DNA of 6,264 nucleotides. Origin: an uncultured Opitutia bacterium (GTDB lineage Bacteria; Verrucomicrobiota; Verrucomicrobiia; Opitutales; UBA953). Shown here piece after piece: positions 1 to 5,567 of this stretch. Every line of letters begins with the position of its first letter. Position 1 is the stretch's first letter. Under the pieces are notes generated by a model. That model was not told the origin of the DNA and did no database searches. It was given only the letters and a program-made list of their open reading frames with translations. The translations under genes were made by a program, and so were the position numbers. Location of the stretch: the NCBI GenBank assembly GCA_903829855.1, contig CAIKRN010000254.1:1-6264 (forward strand), read 5' to 3'.

Positions 1-492
1 GCCTGCACGGGCTTGCACGGGGCCAATCGCCTCGCTTCCAATTCATTGCTGGAAGCGGTCGTACTAGCCCATGACGGTGCATTAGCCGCCGATGCGGAAA
101 TCGCCAAGGTCAAGGATGTCCGGACGGCCCTGCCCGTTTGGATTGATGGGTCCGCCGGCGATCCTGATGAACGTGTCGTGCTTACGCATAACTGGGATGA
201 ACTCCGTCGCACAATGTGGGATTACGTTGGTATCGTCCGATCGACCAAGCGGCTACAGCGTGCCCGCACCCGCATCGGCACCTTGGCGGATGAAGTCCGG
301 GAATACTATTGGAACTTCCGGATCGAACCGCGGTTGCTCGAATTACGTAATCTCATTCAAGTCGCCGAACTCATCATCGACTGTGCCTTGCAGCGGCATG
401 AGAGCCGTGGCTTGCACTATACTTTGGATTATCCAGCTAAACTAGAGTTCGCTCGGCATACTTCGGTACGCCGTCCGCAGAGCCGACCATGA
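1..492 (+). CDS. nadB: L-aspartate oxidase, C-terminal part (5' end outside window)
   Basis: The reading frame is open from base 1 to the TGA at 490-492, giving 163 residues of a protein whose start lies upstream. NadB is the FAD enzyme that oxidises L-aspartate to iminoaspartate, the first step of de novo NAD synthesis, feeding quinolinate synthase NadA. The visible part begins with TGLHGANRLASNSLLE, the signature of the L-aspartate oxidase branch of the succinate dehydrogenase/fumarate reductase flavoprotein family. The arginine of HGANR binds substrate in characterised members. The C-terminal helical domain follows, with an ELRR-M-VR-type helix, then LLELRNLIQVAELI and a late RHESRGLHYTLDYP motif typical of NadB. 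About 18 residues follow that motif. A TTG at 13-15 is not a real start, because it falls inside the conserved motif. The stop overlaps the next start as ATGA, implying an operon and translational coupling with panE. Confidence 0.95.
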   Translation, partial: ACTGLHGANRLASNSLLEAVVLAHDGALAADAEIAKVKDVRTALPVWIDGSAGDPDERVVLTHNWDELRRTMWDYVGIVRSTKRLQRARTRIGTLADEVREYYWNFRIEPRLLELRNLIQVAELIIDCALQRHESRGLHYTLDYPAKLEFARHTSVRRPQSRP

Positions 493-1406
493 AAATTGCA
501 GTCGTCGGCACAGGCGCGCTCGGTGGATGGTATGCGGGTTTGCTCGCGCAGGCTGGCCATCAGGTCCACTGCGTCGCGCGTAGTGACCACGCCGTGATTG
601 CCGGTCGTGGATTGATGCTGCGAAATAAGGGACAGGAGACGACCGTCAGGGTGGCTTCCGCTACGGTCGATGGTAAGACCGCCGGACCATGCGATTTAAT
701 CGTGGTGACCACCAAGTCCACGGCCAATGCCATCTTGCCAGAATTGCTTAAGCCATTGCTCGGACCGGCCACGTTGGTGGTCACCTTGCAGAATGGCATG
801 GGTAACGTCGAGGTTATCGCTCAGGTGGTGCCTTTTGAGCGCATTGTCGCTGGCCTTTGTTTCGTGTGTATCAATCGGGTGGCACCTGGGGTGATTGATA
901 CGACTTTGGCGGGCTATGTCCGCATGGCAGCGGCTCGCGGTGAAATTACCCCGGCGGTGCAGACCTGTGTCTCCCTTTTCAAGGCTGCGGGCGTAGATAC
1001 CTCCGGGGAGAATTCACTGGAAGCCGTGCTTTGGAAGAAGCTCTGTTGGAATATACCCTTTAATGGACTATCGATTGCCAGAGGGGCAATCACGACGGAC
1101 ATTATTATGGCGGACCCCGTGCTGAAGGAAAGGGTTAGGGATTTGATGAAAGAAGTGCAAGCTGCGTCGTTCGCTCGTGGGCACGGTTTTGACGACCACC
1201 ATATTCAACGTCAATTGGACGTGACGATCGGGATGGGTCCTTATCGCCCGTCTAGTTTGATTGATTTTGTTGAAGGGCGCGAAGTTGAAGTCGAAGGCAT
1301 CTGGGGTGAGCCACTTAAGCGTGGTCTGGCGGCAGGCGTTGCCATGCCCTTGCTTATTCAATTAGTTGCCGAAATTCGGACGAAGATCGCTGCCCGAAGA
1401 AGCTGA
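489..1406 (+). CDS. panE: 2-dehydropantoate 2-reductase (ketopantoate reductase) family
   Basis: The 305-residue product has the usual length for ketopantoate reductase, which reduces 2-dehydropantoate to pantoate with NADPH in pantothenate/CoA synthesis in the cytoplasm. An N-terminal Rossmann fold is marked by MKIAVVGTGALGGWYAG (residues 1-17, GxGxxG). A TTK and LQNGMGN pair (residues 74-76 and 100-106) is typical of the nucleotide domain. The C-terminal helical domain carries the catalytic and substrate-binding pattern K184-N188-N192 in WKKLCWNIPFN, then YRPSSLIDF (252-260) and GREVEVEG (263-270). These match the SSM-D and GR-x-x-E elements of the family, so the active site looks complete. 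The ATG at 489 overlaps the nadB stop by four bases and no clear Shine-Dalgarno precedes it, so translation is probably coupled to nadB. Some PanE-like paralogues act on other 2-oxo acids. The family call is firm and the substrate is inferred. Confidence 0.88.
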   Translation: MKIAVVGTGALGGWYAGLLAQAGHQVHCVARSDHAVIAGRGLMLRNKGQETTVRVASATVDGKTAGPCDLIVVTTKSTANAILPELLKPLLGPATLVVTLQNGMGNVEVIAQVVPFERIVAGLCFVCINRVAPGVIDTTLAGYVRMAAARGEITPAVQTCVSLFKAAGVDTSGENSLEAVLWKKLCWNIPFNGLSIARGAITTDIIMADPVLKERVRDLMKEVQAASFARGHGFDDHHIQRQLDVTIGMGPYRPSSLIDFVEGREVEVEGIWGEPLKRGLAAGVAMPLLIQLVAEIRTKIAARRS

Positions 1407-1409
1407 GCC

Positions 1410-1877
1410 TTACTTCTGCGAAGTCACGGCCCGGCTCAAGTGATTGAGCATGCCATTAACTTCGGAGATGGCCCTGGATTCACTCCAGAAACCGGAAGGA
1501 ACGGAAGGTCCGGAATCAGCGTCGAAGAGGCGCTGATTTTTCTTATTGAAGAGGCTTAACGACAGAGAGGCAACTTGGACGTCCTGGCGGTTGTCTTCGC
1601 TCTTTTTGATTCGCCAGCTGCTTTTCAGAACGGCGTCTGCTTCGGCGGCATTCAGGACAACAACGTAGCCCAGGTGGCGGAGTTCGCTGATGGAGGCGTC
1701 GTGGACGGCGTTAGAGGCGTTGGAGGTCTCGGGGGTGGCGCCACCGACCGTATCAGCGACATAAACCCGGGTAATCCCTGCAAGGGAGGCATGGGGCGTT
1801 GCTCCGGTGGCACAGCCAGAGAGAAAAGCGGCTAAAACAGTGAGTAGTGCCAAGGCGAACTTGAGCTGGGGGTGCAT
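1410..1877 (-). CDS. Small lipoprotein of unknown function
   Basis: The 155-residue product begins with a clear lipoprotein signal peptide: a short start with Lys6, a hydrophobic core at residues 7-18, and lipobox LSGC at 19-22, so Cys22 should be lipidated. The residue after Cys22 is Ala, not Asp, which by the enterobacterial sorting rule would favour the outer membrane; whether that rule holds here is unknown. The mature part starts with a Ser/Thr/Asn-rich stretch, then mixed alpha/beta sequence including ELRHLGYVVVL, EADAVLKSSW and SLSLSLFNKKNQRLFDAD. That pattern resembles small periplasmic lipoproteins that combine 'ageing' cofactor-less alpha/beta folds with an 'AD-x-VL' strand, but I cannot assign a family. 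It converges on panE with 3 bases between stop codons and diverges from the HAD-DciA gene. No Shine-Dalgarno is visible before the ATG at 1875-1877. Confidence 0.82.
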   Translation of the reverse strand: MHPQLKFALALLTVLAAFLSGCATGATPHASLAGITRVYVADTVGGATPETSNASNAVHDASISELRHLGYVVVLNAAEADAVLKSSWRIKKSEDNRQDVQVASLSLSLFNKKNQRLFDADSGPSVPSGFWSESRAISEVNGMLNHLSRAVTSQK

Positions 1878-1884
1878 AACTTGT

Positions 1885-1911
1885 TTATTACCGATTCTCG
1901 CAATTAGACAA
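1885..1911 (-). promoter_or_regulatory. Possible promoter of the lipoprotein gene (weak)
   Basis: On the minus strand TTGTCT (1911-1906) and TAATAA (1890-1885) are separated by 15 bases, a short spacer, with about 4 and 3 matches to the sigma-70 consensus. The TAATAA box ends 7 bases before the ATG. A transcript from it would start at or next to the start codon, giving a leaderless mRNA, which would explain the missing Shine-Dalgarno. This rests on pattern matching only. Confidence 0.2.
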
Positions 1912-1932
1912 GCAGGTACATGTTGTGACTAT

Positions 1933-1950
1933 CGGCGGGCAACCCCGCCG
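1933..1950 (+). promoter_or_regulatory. Hairpin just upstream of the HAD-DciA start codon
   Basis: CGGCGGG (1933-1939), loop CAAC, and CCCGCCG (1944-1950) form a perfect all-GC 7-bp stem. It ends 8 bases before the ATG at 1959, where a ribosome binding site would normally sit, and no Shine-Dalgarno is present. It could restrain translation of the fusion gene, bind a regulator, or be chance in GC-rich DNA. There is no T tract after it, so it is not a typical intrinsic terminator for plus-strand transcription. Confidence 0.35.
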
Positions 1951-1958
1951 CACCCACC

Positions 1959-3014
1959 ATGGCCAAAATACATGCCGTTACCTTCGACCTTGCGGGCACC
2001 CTGCTCTCGCCAACCCCGAGTGTCGGAGGAATTTATGCGGCTTGTGCCCTTAAGCATGGAATCAAAGTTGAAGCAGCCGTGCTCGATGCGTCTTTCTCGC
2101 TGGCCTTCAAAGGTGGGCCCAAGGGGGCTAAGCCGGAAGTATTTTGGCGCGAAGTGGTGGAGCGTTGTTTCGGCCCTACGCTCCCCGCCGCAAAGTTGGA
2201 CCCAGTTTTCAAGGAATGCTGGGAAGCGTTTGCGCAACCTAAGGCATGGCGACTCGCGCCGGGGGCGCTGAATGCGATCTCGGCGATTCGTTTTCTCGGC
2301 GTGAAGGTTGCCGTGCTTTCGAACGCGGATGCACGGATGCGGACCGTCCTCGAGGGGCACGATCTTACCCGTCGCTTGGATGGAATCTTTCTTTCGGCGG
2401 AAACCGGTTTCACGAAGCCAGATGCCAAGGCCTTCGCCCATGCGGCAAAAGCCTTGGGAGGATCGGCGTCTACACTGGTACATTTTGGCGATAATCCCTT
2501 GGAGGATGGTGCCGGGGCACGGGATGCGGGTGCGACTGGGGTGGTCGTCGGCGGGGCACACGCACCTGAAAAATGTATGCGAGCGGAGAAGATTCTGGAA
2601 ACGCCTTACATCATCCGCGCCTTGCTCACGGAAGGCCGACTCAAGGGGAAGTTTTCCCGGACGGTACTCAACCTTTTGGCAAATCTACGAGGGTTGCCTG
2701 AAGATCGCGGCCGCTCTTCTGATCGTCCCATGAAATCAATGGATGAGGCAGTTTTGGATGCCTTTAAGAAGCTACGCCTAGATAAGCCTGTACCGGAGGA
2801 TGCCATTGTGGCGAGTTGGCATGAATTGCTTCCGGCTAAGCTGGCCAAGCGCTGCGCCCCCTTGCGCGTACTCGAAGGTGGAAAATTGGTAGTCCAGTGC
2901 GAGAACTCGGTCATCAAATCCGAAGTGCGCTTCCATGAACGAGCAATGCTGGAAAAAATCCGCACCTTGCGCGGCTGCCAGGATGTCCGGACAATTAGTT
3001 TCGTGAACGCCTGA
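1959..3014 (+). CDS. HAD-superfamily hydrolase fused to a DUF721/DciA-like domain
   Basis: This 351-residue protein has two parts. Residues 1-225 are a haloacid dehalogenase-fold hydrolase resembling the DREG-2/HDHD3-like subfamily IA. Motif I is FDLAGTL with nucleophile D10, motif II LSNAD with S121, motif III FTKPDAKAF with K153, and motif IV HFGDNPLEDG with D178 and D183; a helical cap lies at about 20-100. The usual second Asp of motif I (DxD) is Ala12. Residues about 230-351 read as a DUF721 domain: FSRTVLNLLANLRGLPED, then a helix DEAVLDAFKKL, then IVASWHELLP with W287, GGKLVVQCENSVIKSEV, and a final VRTISFVNA strand. DUF721 includes DciA, which helps load the replicative helicase DnaB. 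No stop separates the parts and no well-placed internal start is evident, although an in-frame TTG at 2622 exists. The start MAKIHAVTFD is fixed by motif I. HAD substrate and true DciA function are unproven. Confidence 0.85.
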   Translation: MAKIHAVTFDLAGTLLSPTPSVGGIYAACALKHGIKVEAAVLDASFSLAFKGGPKGAKPEVFWREVVERCFGPTLPAAKLDPVFKECWEAFAQPKAWRLAPGALNAISAIRFLGVKVAVLSNADARMRTVLEGHDLTRRLDGIFLSAETGFTKPDAKAFAHAAKALGGSASTLVHFGDNPLEDGAGARDAGATGVVVGGAHAPEKCMRAEKILETPYIIRALLTEGRLKGKFSRTVLNLLANLRGLPEDRGRSSDRPMKSMDEAVLDAFKKLRLDKPVPEDAIVASWHELLPAKLAKRCAPLRVLEGGKLVVQCENSVIKSEVRFHERAMLEKIRTLRGCQDVRTISFVNA

Positions 3015-3016
3015 AC

Positions 3017-3409
3017 TCAGTTTTGGCCAGGCTCAAAGGGCTTATGGAAAGCCTCCTTGAAGTCGTAGACATTACTGAAAGCCTCGAGATTGTCGTCTTC
3101 GGAACGGCCGAAAAGTCCGGTGTCGATGATGTTAAAAACGATGTTCCCGACGTCTGCTGATTTGCGTAGTCCCCAGTTATGAAGCAGCGGGTACGCCATC
3201 GGGCCGTAGGTTTCGAGTACGTGGAGTCGGAAGCCCTCGAGGAGTTGGGGGCCCGTGACATGTCGATTGGTGGCACTCCGCCCTTTCTTGGGTTCTCCAT
3301 GGACGATTTTCTGGGCGTGGTCGAGGCCCTGACGGACGACTTCGTAGGCCTGAGGTTGATAGCGCGGATCCTTGAGTCGGATCATGCGAACGGCTTCGTC
3401 GAAGTCCAT
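3017..3409 (-). CDS. Minf_1886-family protein, PVC-restricted, unknown function
   Basis: Read from the ATG at 3409, this is a 130-residue soluble protein with no signal peptide or membrane segment. It matches what I recall of the Minf_1886 (Plancto_Ver) conserved family, described as limited to Planctomycetes and Verrucomicrobia. The recognisable elements are MDFDEAVRMIRLKDPRYQPQ at the start, YEVVRQGLDHAQK, then RHVTGPQLLEGFR, YGPMAYPLLHNWGLRKSADVG, and NIVFNIIDTGLFG followed by YDFKEAFHKPFEP. The function is unknown. The start is uncertain: a TTG at 3427 would add six residues and overlap hisC by 14 bases, whereas the ATG lies 4 bases beyond the hisC stop. Neither start has a Shine-Dalgarno. 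It follows hisC and is very likely cotranscribed. It converges on the HAD-DciA gene with only 2 bases between stops. Confidence 0.85.
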   Translation of the reverse strand: MDFDEAVRMIRLKDPRYQPQAYEVVRQGLDHAQKIVHGEPKKGRSATNRHVTGPQLLEGFRLHVLETYGPMAYPLLHNWGLRKSADVGNIVFNIIDTGLFGRSEDDNLEAFSNVYDFKEAFHKPFEPGQN

Positions 3410-3413
3410 GAGC

Positions 3414-4502
3414 TCAGAGTTTGGCAAGTTCGGTTAACAGTCGAGCGTTCTGCTCGGCCGTGCCTACGGTAAGTCGCAACCAGCCAGTCATGCCGTACCC
3501 ACGGAGGGGGCGGACAATTACGCCGGCTTTCTGGAGCTTCAGGAAGGCCGCTTCGGCCTGCGGAACTTGCGTAGCCAGGAAGTTGGCTTTGCCGTCGATA
3601 AATGCGAAGCCGAGTTTTTTAAGTCCGGCGGAAAGCTGGGCGATACCCTCGGCGTTGACCTGACGGGTGCGGCGGACGAAATCCTCATCATCCAATGCTG
3701 CTTCGGCTGCGGCTAGGGCAGGTAGATTGACGTTAAAGGGCTGACGTACTCGATTCAATAGGCTGCAGACTTCCGTTGAGCCCATGAGGTAGCCGACTCG
3801 TAATCCGGCCAATCCGTAAGCCTTTGAAAAAGTACGAGAAAGCACGACTTTGCGGCCTGACATCATCAAGGGGCGTAAATCCGCCGATGCTTCGAGGTAT
3901 TCCGTGTAGGCTTCGTCTAGGCAGAAGATGACATCCTCTGGTAGTGAAGCGGCCAAAGCTAGAATATCGGCGGGATCATCTGTTCCGCCGGTTGGATTAT
4001 TGGGGCTGGCGAGGAAAAGGATACGGGTCTTGGGGGTGACGGCGGCGCGGAGAGCGGCGAGATCATGGCGGTAGCCAGGCATGGGTACCTCCACGGGTTT
4101 TGCCCCGAAGAGCATCGTGGCGAGTTTGTAGACGATGAAGGCTTGGGCCCCGAAGACGACTTCATCACCGGGTCGAAGGAAAGCCTGAGCGAGGAGAATC
4201 ATCACTTCGTTGGAGCCATTACCGATGACGAAATTACCAGGCTCCATCGCCCACTTCCGTGCCAATTTCTCGCGAAGGAAGGTGCAGCCGCCATCAGGAT
4301 AGAGATGGCAAGTGTCGAGGGCTTTGCGAGCGGCGGCTAGGCCGAGCGGAGAAGGTCCTAGCGGGTTCTCATTCGAGGCGAGCTTGATCACGTCCGCGGG
4401 ATTGAGGCCAAACTCCCGGGCGACGACTTCAATGGGGCGCCCAGCTTCATAGACGGGCTGAGTGAGGACGGGCCGATTGGCTAGGTCTGAATAAGAAGCC
4501 AT
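3414..4502 (-). CDS. hisC: Histidinol-phosphate aminotransferase
   Basis: This 362-residue fold-type I PLP enzyme converts imidazole-acetol phosphate and glutamate to histidinol phosphate and 2-oxoglutarate in histidine synthesis. The N-terminal KLASNENPLGPSP (40-52), the ASPNNPTGG loop (165-173, with the PLP-contacting Asn169), DEAYTEY (196-202, with Asp196 and Tyr199), the Schiff-base lysine K227 in SRTFSKAYGLAGLRVG, and WLRLTVGT with Arg343 (341-348) are all present, so it looks intact and active. The ATG at 4502 is chosen over an in-frame TTG at 4517 that would add five residues. A weak GGGA lies a few bases upstream of it. No other his genes are in the window, so this is an isolated hisC. 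The homologous subgroup also includes aromatic and phenylalanine aminotransferases, so substrate is inferred. The next gene begins almost at its stop. Confidence 0.93.
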   Translation of the reverse strand: MASYSDLANRPVLTQPVYEAGRPIEVVAREFGLNPADVIKLASNENPLGPSPLGLAAARKALDTCHLYPDGGCTFLREKLARKWAMEPGNFVIGNGSNEVMILLAQAFLRPGDEVVFGAQAFIVYKLATMLFGAKPVEVPMPGYRHDLAALRAAVTPKTRILFLASPNNPTGGTDDPADILALAASLPEDVIFCLDEAYTEYLEASADLRPLMMSGRKVVLSRTFSKAYGLAGLRVGYLMGSTEVCSLLNRVRQPFNVNLPALAAAEAALDDEDFVRRTRQVNAEGIAQLSAGLKKLGFAFIDGKANFLATQVPQAEAAFLKLQKAGVIVRPLRGYGMTGWLRLTVGTAEQNARLLTELAKL

Positions 4503-4512
4503 GAATGTCCCA

Positions 4513-4541
4513 ATCAATGCGACTGTTCAGACGCTTGGCAA
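4513..4541 (-). promoter_or_regulatory. Possible hisC promoter
   Basis: On the minus strand TTGCCA (4541-4536, five of six matches to TTGACA) is followed after 17 bases by ATTGAT (4518-4513, three of six matches to TATAAT), ending about 10 bases before the hisC ATG. The -35 box sits inside one arm of the inverted repeat at 4536-4570. The -10 match is poor, so this is a suggestion only. Confidence 0.25.
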
Positions 4542-4570
4542 GCGTGAGCGACCGCCCTACCCGCTTGCCA
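4531..4570. repeat. Spaced inverted repeat with nested palindrome between hisC and the SDR gene
   Basis: TGGCAAGCG (4536-4544) and its exact reverse complement CGCTTGCCA (4562-4570) are separated by 17 bases. The first arm is also half of a local palindrome ACGCTT-GGC-AAGCGT (4531-4545). The two pairings use the same arm, so only one could form at a time in RNA or extruded DNA. Each arm carries an outward-facing TTGCCA, one toward hisC and one toward the SDR gene. It could be an operator shared by both genes or simply two similar -35 regions in opposite orientation. Confidence 0.5.
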
Positions 4571-4592
4571 CTGCCCTAGTCTAAGTCTTAAT
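4565..4592 (+). promoter_or_regulatory. Possible promoter of the SDR-ligase pair
   Basis: TTGCCA (4565-4570, five of six matches to TTGACA), a 16-base spacer, and CTTAAT (4587-4592, four of six matches to TATAAT). The expected transcription start would fall close to the ATG at 4600, again suggesting a leaderless message and consistent with the lack of a Shine-Dalgarno. The evidence is pattern matching only. Confidence 0.3.
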
Positions 4593-4599
4593 GTGCAGT

Positions 4600-5565
4600 A
4601 TGAAAATCGTCGTAACCGGCGCCTCCGGATTCTTGGGTCGCGAGGTCTGCCTCGCCGCCTTGCGCCGAGGCCACGAGTTGCTTGCGATTGGGGGGACCCA
4701 TTTACCCAGCATTCCTAATGTGCATCGCACCATGCACTTGGATTTGACCATCCCGGGTAGGCTCGAAGCGGTCATGCTGGATGAGTTTCCCCAGGCGGTC
4801 ATCAACTGTGCCGCGCTCCCCACCATCCACGATTGTGATCGTAACCCCGCCCTGGCGGATAAATTAAACACAGAGGTGCCTCGGCGGATGGCTCAGCTCG
4901 CCTTTCATGTTGGCGCTAAGCTGGTGCACTTATCCTCAGATATGGTTTTTGATGGTGAGGTCGGCCGTTACCAACACACCGATCAACCCCGCCCGCTTAG
5001 CCGGTATGGTCTGACTAAAGCGGCTGGCGAGGTTGAGGTACTGAAGTATGGACGCGAACATGCAGCAGTTATCCGCACCACCCTCTTGAACGGTAATCAC
5101 CCCCGCGGGGTGCGGGGTCTACATGAGCGGTTATTTATGGATTGGTCGGCTGGAAAGACGACGGCGCTCTTCACCGATGAGATCCGGCAGCCAGTGGGGC
5201 TGACTAATCTGGCTGACGTTACCGTGGAACTTTGTGAACGCCCTAATCTTTCCGGAGTTTACCACTGGGCCGGGGCGGACGCTTTGAGTCGCTATGAGAT
5301 TGGGGTCAGAATCGCTGAACATTTCGGACTAGATTCTGATAAGTTTATTAAGGCTTCCTTGCGTTCGGAGCTTCCCGACCTTGCGGCTCGACCACGCGAT
5401 TTGAGCCTGCAGTTGCACCCTCTGGCGGGGAAATTGCGCACCTCGGTCCAGGCTTTTGCGGAACAGCTCGGAGAACTAAGGATTCCACGAGGTTGTGAGG
5501 AATGGTATGAAAAAGAGACCGGACGAAAGGTCGTGCGTCTTTTGGAGAAAGGGATAGACTTCTAA
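4600..5565 (+). CDS. RmlD-like extended SDR (NAD(P)-dependent oxidoreductase/epimerase)
   Basis: The 321-residue product belongs to the extended short-chain dehydrogenases, closest by eye to RmlD (dTDP-4-dehydrorhamnose reductase). The glycine-rich NAD(P) motif TGASGFLG is at residues 6-13, LDL at 47-49 ends the second Rossmann unit, NCAAL (69-73) is the fourth-strand motif, and LSSDMVFDG (111-119) is followed by YGLTK with the catalytic Tyr136 and Lys140. IRTTLLNG (158-165) and RQPVGLTNLADV (196-207) match RmlD. LAARPRDLSL (261-270) matches the RmlD substrate-binding end, which usually reads RP-x-N/D-S-x-L. Start: MKIVV at 4600 is preferred because it begins the Rossmann strand; an in-frame ATG at 4591 adds three residues. 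No rmlABC neighbours are present, so the sugar substrate is unknown. Two bases separate it from the next gene, implying cotranscription. Confidence 0.82.
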   Translation: MKIVVTGASGFLGREVCLAALRRGHELLAIGGTHLPSIPNVHRTMHLDLTIPGRLEAVMLDEFPQAVINCAALPTIHDCDRNPALADKLNTEVPRRMAQLAFHVGAKLVHLSSDMVFDGEVGRYQHTDQPRPLSRYGLTKAAGEVEVLKYGREHAAVIRTTLLNGNHPRGVRGLHERLFMDWSAGKTTALFTDEIRQPVGLTNLADVTVELCERPNLSGVYHWAGADALSRYEIGVRIAEHFGLDSDKFIKASLRSELPDLAARPRDLSLQLHPLAGKLRTSVQAFAEQLGELRIPRGCEEWYEKETGRKVVRLLEKGIDF

Positions 5566-5567
5566 AC

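Noticed and set aside
13..492. A stand-alone hypothetical gene starting at TTG 13
   Set aside because: The frame is open to base 1 and the TTG sits within the conserved NadB TGLHGANR motif, so it is the tail of nadB.
1404..1438. TGAGCC/GGCTCA pairing with an inner ACTTC-TGC-GAAGT stem as a possible bidirectional terminator
   Set aside because: The stems are short and interrupted and there is no T tract on either strand.
1734..1745. Perfect 12-bp palindrome GGTGGCGCCACC
   Set aside because: It lies in the lipoprotein coding sequence (Gly-Gly-Ala-Thr codons); a single GC-rich palindrome is likely chance.
1807..2271. A plus-strand 154-codon frame spanning the divergent spacer
   Set aside because: It runs across the start regions of two supported genes in the wrong frame and shows no domain.
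1929..2561. A 210-codon open frame on the minus strand opposite the HAD domain
   Set aside because: Its translation is Arg/Pro/Gly-rich without recognisable motifs, and the plus strand carries all four HAD motifs; it is a high-GC antisense shadow.
2622..3014. A separate DciA gene starting at the in-frame TTG at 2622
   Set aside because: There is no stop before it in frame and no ribosome binding site. A second internal product cannot be excluded but is not supported.
3009..3027. CTGAACTCAG followed by TTTT at the HAD-DciA stop
   Set aside because: The stem is only four base pairs with a two-base loop, too weak for an intrinsic terminator.
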